This document shows, one piece after another, positions 25,672-34,416 of a stretch of DNA of 37,295 nucleotides (position 1 is its first letter; each line of letters opens with the position of its first letter). The DNA lies in NCBI GenBank assembly GCA_022710345.1, contig JAKLHB010000005.1:1-37295 (forward strand). The letters run 5' to 3'. The notes under the pieces are model-generated. The model was not told where the DNA came from. It searched no databases and worked only from the letters and a program-made list of their open reading frames with translations. The translations under genes were made by a program, and so were the position numbers. This DNA comes from Planctomycetota bacterium. GTDB taxonomy: Bacteria; Planctomycetota; Uabimicrobiia; Uabimicrobiales; JABWCH01.

Positions 25672-27006
25672 CTATTTGCAGAAGATTTTGTCCATGCTCT
25701 GGGGCGCATATTGAGCGACTAAATCTTCGGTAATGGCATTTTTCTGTGCAATAGCTGCATATAAATCTGCGCTAGGCCGTTTGATTCGCTCCTGCGTCTT
25801 TGGATTTAATCCAATTAGGCCAAAGCGCGCTGTCCATCCTTCCACCCATTCATAATTATCCACAAATGTCCAATGATAAAACCCTCGTACTGGAATATTT
25901 GCCTGGATAGCTCGATGGACGGCTGCAAGGTGTTCCAAAAGGAATTGGGGCCGTTTGGTATCCTCGCTATCAGCCAAGCCATTTTCTGTTACATAAATAG
26001 GCTTTTGATAAGTGCGCATGCGTACTAAAAAATCATACAAACATTCAGGCGCAATTTCTCGATCTTGCCAAGGTGCGGGCCACGCAACAGAAGGATCAGC
26101 CGACACAGATTTGCCAAATAGTTCGCCTGGTGCAAAAGCAGAAAATTTGACTAAATGTCGTCCATAATAATTGATGCCTAAATAATCATTGGTGTTGGAA
26201 AATGTAAGATTGTGATGAGGGAACCAGGAACATGGGAATGCGATCTTTCCATACTGGATGGCATCGAGGAAACGCCAATTGAGAAGCGTGTCTCTCCATT
26301 TTGCAACACGCGCGCTCCAAGCACTATCGTCTGCGGGAGCAAATCCTGCAAAATGTTGGGCTATACCTACTTGCGCCTCTGGCTGCAATTCGTGGATGAT
26401 CTTATACGCTGCACAATGGGCTGCTACTTGGTTATGTGTGACTTGCACAAGTTTGCATAAACTATGATCGCCGGGTGCCCAACGGCCTAAGACAAAAGCA
26501 TGGATGCCATAGACAATTGGCTCATTGATGGTGCACCAGATTGTGCATAAATCCTGAAAAGCTGAAACAGCTTTGTGCACGTATTTTGCAAAACGTTCTA
26601 CAATTTTTGGGCTAGCCCACCCGCCTATTTCTGCAAGCCAGATAGGATTGGTAAAGTGATGGAGGGTAATCATGGGTGTAATTTGTCGCGCTTTTAGGTC
26701 GAGCAAAAGCGCACGATATTTTTCAATTGCAACGCTATCCCATTGATCTGGCTTAGGCTCAATTCTGCTCCACTCTAAGGATATTCGCAATGTATTGAGC
26801 TTCATATCATTCATCAGCGCCAAGTCAGGTTTTGGATTTTCCCACCAATTACAAGCTAATGCGCTTGTAGTGCCATCTACTACATGACCTGGCATTTGCT
26901 CCCATGCCCAAAAGTCATTGTTTGTATTATTCCCTTCGTTTTGATGGCTAGCTGTCGCAACACCCCAAAGGAATCCCTTGGGGAATTCCAAAATGCGTGT
27001 TCCCAT
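25672..27006 (-). CDS. Family 1 glycoside hydrolase (beta-glycosidase)
   Basis: A 444-residue cytoplasmic enzyme, standard size for GH1, without signal peptide. It opens with FPKGFLWGVATASHQNEG, the GH1 N-terminal signature with N in place of the usual I of QIEG. The acid/base glutamate is E162 in TINEP and the nucleophile is E341 in YVTENG. Other family positions present: RISLEWSRIEP (74-84), THHFT-like sugar-site residues H116-H117 and the late W-x-D-N-Y-E-W-V-E-G block (about 379-390). It hydrolyses beta-glucosides, galactosides or related sugars; the exact substrate is not predictable. The ATG at 27006 is preceded by a GAGGAAAA-type box. The lipoprotein gene follows after 81 bases, so co-transcription is possible but functionally unexplained. 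Confidence 0.92.
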   Translation of the reverse strand: MGTRILEFPKGFLWGVATASHQNEGNNTNNDFWAWEQMPGHVVDGTTSALACNWWENPKPDLALMNDMKLNTLRISLEWSRIEPKPDQWDSVAIEKYRALLLDLKARQITPMITLHHFTNPIWLAEIGGWASPKIVERFAKYVHKAVSAFQDLCTIWCTINEPIVYGIHAFVLGRWAPGDHSLCKLVQVTHNQVAAHCAAYKIIHELQPEAQVGIAQHFAGFAPADDSAWSARVAKWRDTLLNWRFLDAIQYGKIAFPCSWFPHHNLTFSNTNDYLGINYYGRHLVKFSAFAPGELFGKSVSADPSVAWPAPWQDREIAPECLYDFLVRMRTYQKPIYVTENGLADSEDTKRPQFLLEHLAAVHRAIQANIPVRGFYHWTFVDNYEWVEGWTARFGLIGLNPKTQERIKRPSADLYAAIAQKNAITEDLVAQYAPQSMDKIFCK

Positions 27007-27070
27007 ATTTTCCTCTTTTGCATTTGCTTTCGATAAAACAATCTACCTTGGCCACGAAGCACTGACTAAA

Positions 27071-27090
27071 CCCAGGGCTATTGCCCTGGG
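27071..27090. repeat. GC-rich hairpin, degenerate relative of the dispersed repeat
   Basis: CCCAGGGC (27071-27078) and GCCCTGGG (27083-27090) form an 8-bp stem with a TATT loop, followed on + by AAATATTTTTTT. It lies between the GH1 start and the NTPase stop. Sequence style resembles the stem at 17551-17573. It may also act as a terminator for the - strand NTPase transcript. Confidence 0.6.
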
Positions 27091-27145
27091 AAATATTTTT
27101 TTGGATTCTAACGAATTTTTGGGCAGTATATTAGTTGGCAAGTCG

Positions 27146-28591
27146 TTACAAGATGGTTTTCAACTGCATATCTGTAGGATGAGAAAGAAATTCCCGTCCT
27201 TGCATTAAGCCACGGTGTAGCATGATCAGTGTTTCTCGATTGATCACAATCCCAGACTCATGGCATAAATTAGCACTCGCAGGCAAAGCAAGCGTTGGGC
27301 TTGATAAAGCCCGAACAAAATCTTTCAGTAGATCATCCAGCATGCCGGCTTCGCATTTGCTTTCTAAAAAGGCACGGTTTGTGAGCAAGTGCAATACTTT
27401 GACATATTGTTCAGAAAACTGTAAATGATAAGGTAATTCATATAAACTACGTAAGTGAGTGAGTCCTTTGCTTTGTAGGTAAAAAGCGAGTCTGCGGTGA
27501 TAACTGCGCATGCTGAATTTCCCAAAACGTTGCCGAATCAAACGAGCAAAATCAGGATGGAAAAATCGGACTATTCCTTGATAAGTTAGGAATAGGTGCT
27601 GAAGCGCGTTTTTGGCACGCTCGAACAGAGCAAGAGAGATCGGCACAAAGGCTTTGGAATATTCTTCGGTCAAGATTTCACGAAGCTCTTGCTCAGTTAA
27701 GCCAACTCGGACTGCGATGAGCAAACCTAAAAAATCTTGGATCACAGGTTGTCCAAATTGCTCATACAAACCTTCGATAATTTGCTCAAATAAATGCTCC
27801 ACAGACAAGGCTAAATCTTTGGCCTGAATTTTATGATTTTGAATAGCCGGCAAAGCAACTTTGAGATACAAGGGATTTCCACAAGACCGCTTGATGAGCA
27901 TGGCTTCTTGAGTCGGTTCTAACATAAATTTGCAGGTTGTATTATATTGATGGATGATTTGTTGCATTTCATCTAACGTTAGAGCTGGCAATTTGAAATT
28001 TTCTAACTGAGGGTATGTGCTTAGATCAGCCCATGGTCGCACAGGCTGAGTAGCTAATATTAATTTAATGCCTGGAGCCAGTTCCCTGGGAAGCCAAGCG
28101 ATATTTTTGCCTGCTTCTTCTAATTGATCCAAAGCATCAATTAAGATGATGAATTTTTGAGTGCTTTTTTCCAAGACATTTTGCACTTGCTTTTGAAGTT
28201 CTAAGGGATTCCTGCAAGGTTCTTGAGATAAGATTCCCAATTGATGCATTTGCTGAGCTAAGCTGAGCAAAAGACCATATAATTCATGCTCTAATCCGGT
28301 TCTGCTAATAAAATGGAACACCAGGGGAAGATGATTTTCTGAAATTCTATAATCTTGGATCCATTTGGCTACAAGTGCAGACTTTCCAATTCCTGGTAGG
28401 CCGAAAATCACTAACCAGGAATTGTGGCTGTTTTGCACAAAATTTTGAATATAATTTAACGCTGGTGTCCTGCCTACAAATCCTTGTGTTTTCAACACAA
28501 GGAACTCTTCTCTGCCTTGAGTTAAATATGGCTCAGTGCCATCCAAACCTAATCTGAGATGGCCTGGAGTAAGGAGTTCATTGTCTGACAT
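27146..28591 (-). CDS. STAND/NACHT-like P-loop NTPase without sensor repeats
   Basis: A 481-residue protein from the ATG at 28591, chosen because AAAGG lies seven bases upstream; an in-frame TTG at 28606 would overlap aroH. The ATPase core is clear: a GFVGR box (about 37-41), Walker A GLPGIGKS at 64-71, Walker B IILIDALDQL at about 148-157 and a sensor-like ILATQPVR (about 178-185). Helical winged-helix-like regions follow to the end. STAND proteins usually carry WD40, TPR or LRR sensor repeats after this core; none is present, so the protein is either a compact form or lost its C-terminus. It starts four bases after the aroH stop. A signalling or defence role is possible but unsupported by neighbours. 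Confidence 0.8.
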   Translation of the reverse strand: MSDNELLTPGHLRLGLDGTEPYLTQGREEFLVLKTQGFVGRTPALNYIQNFVQNSHNSWLVIFGLPGIGKSALVAKWIQDYRISENHLPLVFHFISRTGLEHELYGLLLSLAQQMHQLGILSQEPCRNPLELQKQVQNVLEKSTQKFIILIDALDQLEEAGKNIAWLPRELAPGIKLILATQPVRPWADLSTYPQLENFKLPALTLDEMQQIIHQYNTTCKFMLEPTQEAMLIKRSCGNPLYLKVALPAIQNHKIQAKDLALSVEHLFEQIIEGLYEQFGQPVIQDFLGLLIAVRVGLTEQELREILTEEYSKAFVPISLALFERAKNALQHLFLTYQGIVRFFHPDFARLIRQRFGKFSMRSYHRRLAFYLQSKGLTHLRSLYELPYHLQFSEQYVKVLHLLTNRAFLESKCEAGMLDDLLKDFVRALSSPTLALPASANLCHESGIVINRETLIMLHRGLMQGREFLSHPTDMQLKTIL

Positions 28592-28595
28592 TGGT

Positions 28596-28955
28596 TTACC
28601 TTTCAAATATTCTTGGCAACGAGAGATCTTCTCTCAATTTGCTGGCTTCATGCAAATAAATGAATTGCTGAGTAGTTCCTTGGGCCAAAATCAATGTTCG
28701 GATGATTCGAGGAGCCGAATTGACAAAACTTGCTTCCTGCAAACACATCAACGCTATATCAGAAAGATGGTATTTCACTCGAACAATGCTGGCAGGATTG
28801 ATGGATCGAATGTCTGGAGTCACGGAAAAAAAAATGGCATAAATTTTCTCCAATGCATTCATTTCCATAATCTTATCAAATAATTCACAAACTCTTTCCG
28901 AGATGTGGATTTCTTCATCCACATCCACAGAAGTCGCACCACGAATGGTAATCAT
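28596..28955 (-). CDS. aroH: Chorismate mutase, AroH type
   Basis: A 119-residue enzyme converting chorismate to prephenate, the entry to phenylalanine and tyrosine. It matches the trimeric Bacillus AroH fold: MITIRGATSV at the N-terminus (Arg5 corresponds to the catalytic Arg7), VTPDIRSINPASIVR, MCLQE with the active-site Cys and Glu, a later R-I-I-R carrying the transition-state Arg, and FIYLHEASKLREDLSL with the conserved Tyr and Arg. The open frame extends to 29147, but those extra 64 residues are not AroH-like, so the ATG at 28955 is the true start, with AAGGA 13 bases upstream. It sits between a sugar aminotransferase and the NTPase. The call rests on remembered motif alignment and is strong. 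Confidence 0.88.
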   Translation of the reverse strand: MITIRGATSVDVDEEIHISERVCELFDKIMEMNALEKIYAIFFSVTPDIRSINPASIVRVKYHLSDIALMCLQEASFVNSAPRIIRTLILAQGTTQQFIYLHEASKLREDLSLPRIFER

Positions 28956-29107
28956 ACTATGTAAAAATTCCTTGATTCTAACGTTTTTTGGGAGGAACTC
29001 CACAATGGCAAACCAAGAAAATATTGCTCCTTTCCGCCAATTGCAGCACATATATGGGCTCCCAAAAATCCATGAACGCAGGCAACTTGTAAAATAAGGC
29101 TTGTCTT

Positions 29108-30223
29108 TTATCCATGATTCAATAAAATTTTTTCTAGATTTTGACAAACAATATGCACTTGCGATTCGGTCAATGTCATACCAGAAGGCAAATAGAATCC
29201 GTATGTATACGCCTGCTCTGTAACCGGGTACTTTTCTCCGATAAAAAGCCCACGGCGATTTAAAGCAGGTTGGCTATGAAGGCCACGGAAGAACGGCCTT
29301 GTGGCAATACCAGCTTCTTTCAATTTTTGCATGACCTGGCGTGCATTTTGGCCTAGAGTAGGACTAAGCTGGATCGCATACATCCAATAGACTGTTTTTG
29401 CCCAAGGTTTTTCAACTTGGGTTTGTATACCTGGAATTTTGGCTAATGCTTCGCGATAACATTGCCCCATTTTGCGTTTGAACACAATGCGCTTTTCAAT
29501 TTGTTCCAGTTGGGCAACCCCAATTGCAGCTTGAATATTGGTCATTCTGAAATTATAGCCCAATTCTTCATGACAAAAACGTTCTTTTTCTTGGAAACAT
29601 AGGTTGCGGTAAGACCGTGCTCGGGCTGCCATAGCATCGTCATCTGTGAGCACCATGCCGCCTTCTCCGGTGGTGACAATTTTATTTGCATAAAAAGAGA
29701 AACACGAAAGATGCCCCATAGAGCCACATTTCCTGCCTTTATATTCTGCTCCATGAACTTCCGCAGCATCTTCAATCACCAAAAGCCCGTGTTTGCGGGC
29801 TAATTCAAGCACAGGGTCCATGTCAACAGGATGGCCATAAATATGCACAGGCATGATTGCTTTTGTCTTGGAAGTAATTTTACTCTCGATTGCATGAACC
29901 TGCATATTCCAGGTATCAGGTTCTACATCCACAAGCACAGGTTTAGCACCAAGCCGTAATATAGCCAGTGCACAGGAAATAATGGTGAATGATGGCAAAA
30001 TCACCTCGTCATTTTCTTGTATGCCTGCGGCAAATAAAGCAACTTCTAATGCGGCTGTTCCATTGCAAACCGCAATGCCATGCTTTGTTCCAATATAACG
30101 ACTAAATTCGTCTTCAAATTTTTTAATCATTGGACCTTCAGAAGAAATCCAAGCTGTTTCTAAACATTCCAGGACATATTTTTTTTCATTGCCATCTAAC
30201 AAAGGCTCATTCACAGGAATCAT
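29108..30223 (-). CDS. DegT/DnrJ/EryC1/StrS family PLP aminotransferase
   Basis: A 371-residue sugar-nucleotide aminotransferase. It opens MIPVNEPLLDGNEKKYVLEC, typical of perosamine synthetase-like enzymes. PLP-site elements: the GTAAL loop (55-59), D152 in EDAAEVHGAEYKG, and the Schiff-base lysine K181 in FYANKIVTTGEGG. The length is standard. Likely reaction: amination of a keto-sugar nucleotide (for example GDP-4-keto-6-deoxymannose) using glutamate, feeding surface polysaccharide. No other sugar genes are adjacent. The ATG at 30223 is taken as start; TTG at 30226 is equally compatible with the AAGGAT box upstream. A small hairpin (30246-30261) lies in the leader. aroH follows after 152 bases. 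Confidence 0.88.
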   Translation of the reverse strand: MIPVNEPLLDGNEKKYVLECLETAWISSEGPMIKKFEDEFSRYIGTKHGIAVCNGTAALEVALFAAGIQENDEVILPSFTIISCALAILRLGAKPVLVDVEPDTWNMQVHAIESKITSKTKAIMPVHIYGHPVDMDPVLELARKHGLLVIEDAAEVHGAEYKGRKCGSMGHLSCFSFYANKIVTTGEGGMVLTDDDAMAARARSYRNLCFQEKERFCHEELGYNFRMTNIQAAIGVAQLEQIEKRIVFKRKMGQCYREALAKIPGIQTQVEKPWAKTVYWMYAIQLSPTLGQNARQVMQKLKEAGIATRPFFRGLHSQPALNRRGLFIGEKYPVTEQAYTYGFYLPSGMTLTESQVHIVCQNLEKILLNHG

Positions 30224-30245
30224 CAAATTGGTATCCTTAGATTAA

Positions 30246-30261
30246 GGCGTTGGTGAACGCC
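30246..30261. promoter_or_regulatory. Short hairpin in the aminotransferase leader
   Basis: GGCGTT (30246-30251) pairs with AACGCC (30256-30261) across a four-base loop. It lies 23 bases upstream of the DegT gene and about 165 bases after the stop of the 135-residue gene on the same strand. It may be a weak terminator or leader structure. Confidence 0.4.
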
Positions 30262-30426
30262 ATGAAAGAATAAGATTAAGATAGTGATGCCTTGCCAAAA
30301 GACTAAAAATGAGAACTATCCATTCGTATTCTCGAAATATTACCAAAATTTTCAAAATTTTTCCATGAAAATCTGCCTAAGTCTTTTAGTCTTTATGCAA
30401 GCCATTGCGCAAGGCTAGACAAAAAT

Positions 30427-30834
30427 TTATTCCCTCTTGCTGCCTGGATCAGGCTTCTTATCCATAAGCAATCCTAGCCATTGGAACGCTTCGCTCAAGT
30501 GGGGTGTCACTTTTACGAGTGCTCCTCTATTGACCATGACGGTTTCTCCAAATTTATCTTTTTCAAATTGTTGTGGTGTTTCTAACACTGCAAGCTTGAA
30601 GCCTTTGGGAAGCGATTCTGCTACGAACTTGGCTATTTCAAAGATGGTCATTGTTGAGGTATCTTGCACATCAAACTTTGTTACGAGAGTGATATCACAG
30701 AATAGCTTGGTGATAGCATGTTGGTTCGCTATTTCAACCCATTCCAACACAAGCTCTTTTGCTCTATTTATGCTAAATACGCCCATGACGCTGATGTAGA
30801 GATAGCCATTTCTGAATTCGTATGATGCATTCAT
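30427..30834 (-). CDS. Small STAS/SpoIIAA-like protein of unknown role
   Basis: A 135-residue soluble protein, not recognised with certainty. An alternating pattern of short beta strands and helices (NGYLYISVMGVFSINRAKELVL at the start is strand, then helix; later ITKLFCDITLVTKFDVQ and FKLAVLETPQQF) resembles STAS or SpoIIAA-like domains, which act in anti-anti-sigma or lipid-binding roles. No obvious phosphorylatable serine in the classical D-S-x-G position is visible. The C-terminus is polar. It lies 110 bases after the histidine ammonia-lyase gene on the same strand and may share its transcript. No strong ribosome site precedes the ATG. No good alternative frame exists, and codon style matches neighbours. 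Confidence 0.55.
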   Translation of the reverse strand: MNASYEFRNGYLYISVMGVFSINRAKELVLEWVEIANQHAITKLFCDITLVTKFDVQDTSTMTIFEIAKFVAESLPKGFKLAVLETPQQFEKDKFGETVMVNRGALVKVTPHLSEAFQWLGLLMDKKPDPGSKRE

Positions 30835-30943
30835 AAGTTTTAGGCTTTAATAATCTTGGAAGTATATTTTTCAATTTTCACACTTCAACTCTCGTTGTCT
30901 TCAAAATATCCCAAAGCTCTTCTTGCTATCTGTCCAATGTCTT

Positions 30944-32998
30944 TTAGAGATGGACAACATCCTGAAATTTTGCCATCCAATCTCCTTGGGCAATCAGGCT
31001 GGCAATAGCATGAATTTTTGGATACCAGGCTTCATCTTTGTCTATAAACCAAAGCCCATTAAAATCTGTGGTTTTGAGTTGCTCCAAGAGTTGTTGCATT
31101 TTTTGTACCTGTGGGCTTGGGGGAAACATTCTCAGATAAATAGCTTGATGTGCAGTGAGCATTTCTATTGCAATGATGCTTTGCACATTGATCAAAACCT
31201 GGCGACATTTTCGGGCTGCGATGGTGGCCATGCTTACGTGATCTTCGGTATTGGCACTCGTTGGAATTGAGTCAACCGTAGCAGGATGGCAGAGCACTTT
31301 ATTTTCTGAAACCAGGGCTGCTGCTGTGTATTGGGGAATCATAAGGCCAGAGTTTAGTCCTGGATCGTTCATCAAAAAGGCTGGCAACCCATGATTATGA
31401 TGATGATCCACCAAATGGGCAGTGCGACGTTCGCTGATGCTTCCGACTTCAGCCAAAGCAATCGCCAGGTAATCCATCACCATGCCAATTGGTTCACCAT
31501 GGAAATTGCCGCCTGAGACCACAGATGCACGGCATAATTCAGGGTTGTGCCGAAGCCAGTCCTGGTAAGATAGCCCTTGATCTTTAGCTTCCTTGTCCAT
31601 GGTTGGGGGAAAAATGAGTGGATTATCGGTTGCTGAGTTGATTTCAATTTGCACGATTTCTGCAGCATGATGCCATGCTCGCCATGCACAACCTAGTACC
31701 TGGGCCATGCAGCGGAATGAATAATCGTCCTGAGTTGGGCATTGGGATGGCACAGCTTGGCTAAGTAAATTTGCCAAACTACGCAGGTCTTCGGCAAATT
31801 TGCTCACTGCCTTATGTTTTGTTTCGTCTGCTATGGAAACTCCGTTTCTTTGAGCATCTACAAAACGAGAAAGATCCAGGAGTTTTTGTTGCAAACGTTG
31901 TGCAGTGTCCTGCGCTCTTTGTAAGCCTAATTCATTGGACGAGATTTTCCAAGGTAAGTCTGGATTCTTCTGGGCATTTTTTTCTTGATCTTGCTCGATC
32001 ACCTGCAATTCATGCAGCAATGGGCTAATCCCTACGGCTACCCATGTTTCATTGGGATAGTCCATGAGATATTGAGTTTCTAGCTCTGACAACTGCTGAA
32101 CAATCTTGGCTAAGATAGCGCTATTGAGTGGTGTGCTCAAGTTGCTGCTGCTTTTGAGGTATTCCCGGATGCGATTGGCTACAGATTCTTGATGAGACAA
32201 TGGCCGTACTGCATGAATGCGTGCATCTAGGGAAGAAGCAACGCCTTGGATGGCTTCCATGCTCATTGCACCAACCATTTCAGAGCTATGCAATAGGCAC
32301 CAAGCATCGTATAATGTCAGGCAGGCTAGCGCAGCCATGACTTGGGTACCATTGTTCAATGCCAGGCCTTCTTTGTAGGACAAGACAATAGGCAAGAATC
32401 CATATTTTTGAAGATTTTCTGGTGTTGAAGGCAAGAGCTCTGGAGAAGCATTGCTCTGTTTTGCATCAGAAGCCAATGCCCAAAACTTTCCAGCAGGATC
32501 TCCCATAAGAACTAAGGCAATGTGCGACAATGGCGATAAATCTCCGCTTGCTCCAACGCTTCCCTGGCATGGCACCCAAGGGCAAATGCCTTTATGCAGC
32601 ATATCTATGAGCGACATCAAAGTTTGTAGCCGAATACCTGAATTCCCACGAGCTAATGTATTGGCTCGTAGCAAAATAGCAGCACGTACTACTTCACTGG
32701 GGAATGGATCTCCTACTCCACAAGCATGGCTGCGAATTAAATTTTGCTGCAATTCCACTACTTTTTCCGCTGAAATTACGCGATCGCGTAAAGCACCAAA
32801 ACCAGTATTGATGCCATAAACCACCATGTTTTTTTCAACAACTACATCCACTACATCTCGGCATCTATTGACATTTTCTTCAACCTCAGAGCTTAAAACT
32901 ACATGCGCTCCAAATCGTGCTACTGCAACCACCTGTTCTATAGTGAGGGCACGGCCGCTTAAAATTATCTCGTGAATTTCATTTGCTCTAAATTCCAT
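30944..32998 (-). CDS. hutH: Histidine ammonia-lyase family enzyme, enlarged (684 aa)
   Basis: An MIO-cofactor lyase. The MIO tripeptide A150-S151-G152 lies in GASGDLSPL; other active-site elements are Y61-G-I-N-T-G-F-G, N-S-A-T-D-N-P (about 454-460), and the late QYTAAALVSENK (about 556-567). The selectivity pair is S90-H91 in LIRSHACG, which matches histidine-specific enzymes (Phe-Leu marks phenylalanine lyases). Typical bacterial HutH is about 510 residues; the extra length is mainly an insertion of about 125 residues (near 291-420) plus one of about 25 near 465-490. The start is the ATG at 32998 with AAGGAC just upstream; an in-frame upstream ATG (33034) overlaps the hairpin. It deaminates histidine to urocanate if assignment is right. 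A TctA-type permease gene precedes it. Confidence 0.85.
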   Translation of the reverse strand: MEFRANEIHEIILSGRALTIEQVVAVARFGAHVVLSSEVEENVNRCRDVVDVVVEKNMVVYGINTGFGALRDRVISAEKVVELQQNLIRSHACGVGDPFPSEVVRAAILLRANTLARGNSGIRLQTLMSLIDMLHKGICPWVPCQGSVGASGDLSPLSHIALVLMGDPAGKFWALASDAKQSNASPELLPSTPENLQKYGFLPIVLSYKEGLALNNGTQVMAALACLTLYDAWCLLHSSEMVGAMSMEAIQGVASSLDARIHAVRPLSHQESVANRIREYLKSSSNLSTPLNSAILAKIVQQLSELETQYLMDYPNETWVAVGISPLLHELQVIEQDQEKNAQKNPDLPWKISSNELGLQRAQDTAQRLQQKLLDLSRFVDAQRNGVSIADETKHKAVSKFAEDLRSLANLLSQAVPSQCPTQDDYSFRCMAQVLGCAWRAWHHAAEIVQIEINSATDNPLIFPPTMDKEAKDQGLSYQDWLRHNPELCRASVVSGGNFHGEPIGMVMDYLAIALAEVGSISERRTAHLVDHHHNHGLPAFLMNDPGLNSGLMIPQYTAAALVSENKVLCHPATVDSIPTSANTEDHVSMATIAARKCRQVLINVQSIIAIEMLTAHQAIYLRMFPPSPQVQKMQQLLEQLKTTDFNGLWFIDKDEAWYPKIHAIASLIAQGDWMAKFQDVVHL

Positions 32999-33023
32999 AG
33001 AGTCCTTATCCGATCTTTTTGAC

Positions 33024-33049
33024 AGCCCCGGCAATATTGAACCGGGGCT
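33024..33049. repeat. GC-rich hairpin between permease and ammonia-lyase genes
   Basis: AGCCCCGG (33024-33031) pairs with CCGGGGCT (33042-33049) across a ten-base loop. It resembles the central stem of the dispersed repeat (GACA before, TATT-type after). It lies in the 58-base gap between two co-oriented genes and may tune their relative expression. Confidence 0.6.
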
Positions 33050-33056
33050 ATTCTTC

Positions 33057-34385
33057 TTACAGCAATCCTAACCAACCTGCTACAGTTGGCCCATATCCTG
33101 CCATATTTAGTGTTACAGGAATCAATAGTACTCCCATACAATTCATACGTCTTGAGTGAAAAAATACAGGAACCATTCCTATTCCACTGCTCACAGCTAA
33201 AATCACTAATCCTTCCCAACCAGCCATGAATACAACCACAATCAAAATGAAAACCATGGTTACGGCTGAGATGATGCGATAGTTCACGACTTGGATGAGT
33301 CTGATTGTGCCTTTGCTAAATAGGGAAAGCAGGTAAAAGCTCAGTGCAGTAGATAGACATACAACGGCTATGGCCATATAATAGTCGCCATAGCTACCCA
33401 TGGGTTGATAAAAGCTCGAAATCATGGCAGACATCCCGCCTTTGGCCCGGTTTGCTCCTGGCACAAAGAGAAGCAAAAACCCGCCGACGTAATAGACAAA
33501 CTTGGATGCTCCTTGAGAAATGATGAAAAGGCGGTCATCACGTTGTGCAGTGGCATGACCAGCTAACAATCCGCCAATACCGCCTGTGATAATCGGGAAA
33601 ATTGCTGCAAATAATCCACCTAAAAAGCCTGCTGCAGAGCCACGGATAAATAATCTTGGATTGATATCCACTGTTTTGGAAATGTATTGTGGTGGTGGCT
33701 CAGTATCAGAAAGCAGGTTCTGCAAAACCCAAGGGATTGCAAATAGACCCACAAATGCTGGCATGATGTTTTGGAATGCTACATCAACAGGCATGAGAGG
33801 CTTGTACATCACAATAAAGCCTAAAATACCCGATAAAAGCAAGGTGAGCAAACCAGCAAATAGATTTTTCCAAGCATTCCAAAATCTGAGCCAGCCAGTT
33901 GGTTCACGATTTTCGCCCTTGGGCCATTCAGACATTACCATAAAAGCTAAAATAGATGCCAAAAGCCAATGCATATGCGGGCCACATACTTCGCGAATTT
34001 TTGGCAAAAGCTTTGGAGCAATGAGCGCAAAGAGTAATAAGAAAAGAAGCCCACCTAAGCTGCCAATACCAGTGAGCATGCCAGCTTCATAGCCTTTGCC
34101 CAACATCAACGCACGGTTGCCTGGCATAGTGATGAATACAGCACTTTCATCTGGTGCTCCCAAAAAAATCGAAGGGATGGTATTGAGCACAGAGTAGGCA
34201 ACAATCAAAGACATCATAAATGCAATGAGCATGCTTGTTGGGAATGCTCCTGTGGTAATCATGGGGTAGCAAAAAATGAGAACTAAGCCAGCGACATTGT
34301 AGATATGCAAAGCCGGAAGACATGCCATAATGGCTGCGATCACAGTTCCGAAAAGAATGGCGCATAGCACGCCGAATAATTCCAT
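33057..34385 (-). CDS. TctA-family (PF01970-type) permease
   Basis: A 442-residue integral membrane protein with about eleven or twelve hydrophobic helices. The segment NTIPSIFLGAPDESAVFITMPG followed by GKGYEAGMLTGIGSLGG (about 68-115, quoted in parts) matches the conserved region of the TctA large subunit of tripartite tricarboxylate transporters and its archaeal stand-alone relatives. A second glycine-rich GxxGG patch (GGIGGLLAGHATA, near residue 268) mirrors the first, as expected for the inverted repeat. No TctB or TctC (binding protein) gene is adjacent, so it is either stand-alone or uses distant partners. AAAGGAAATTTACA precedes the ATG. It sits between the kinase (31-base gap) and hutH, so an amino acid or carboxylate may be the substrate; that is inference. 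Confidence 0.75.
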   Translation of the reverse strand: MELFGVLCAILFGTVIAAIMACLPALHIYNVAGLVLIFCYPMITTGAFPTSMLIAFMMSLIVAYSVLNTIPSIFLGAPDESAVFITMPGNRALMLGKGYEAGMLTGIGSLGGLLFLLLFALIAPKLLPKIREVCGPHMHWLLASILAFMVMSEWPKGENREPTGWLRFWNAWKNLFAGLLTLLLSGILGFIVMYKPLMPVDVAFQNIMPAFVGLFAIPWVLQNLLSDTEPPPQYISKTVDINPRLFIRGSAAGFLGGLFAAIFPIITGGIGGLLAGHATAQRDDRLFIISQGASKFVYYVGGFLLLFVPGANRAKGGMSAMISSFYQPMGSYGDYYMAIAVVCLSTALSFYLLSLFSKGTIRLIQVVNYRIISAVTMVFILIVVVFMAGWEGLVILAVSSGIGMVPVFFHSRRMNCMGVLLIPVTLNMAGYGPTVAGWLGLL

Positions 34386-34416
34386 TGTAAATTTCCTTTC
34401 AAACTACAAATTCTGC

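Noticed and set aside
28956-29147. 64-residue N-terminal extension of the chorismate mutase frame
   Set aside because: AroH proteins begin with M-x-x-R-G-A-T, exactly at the internal ATG. The extension is Trp/Cys-rich without similarity and overlaps the end of the aminotransferase gene.
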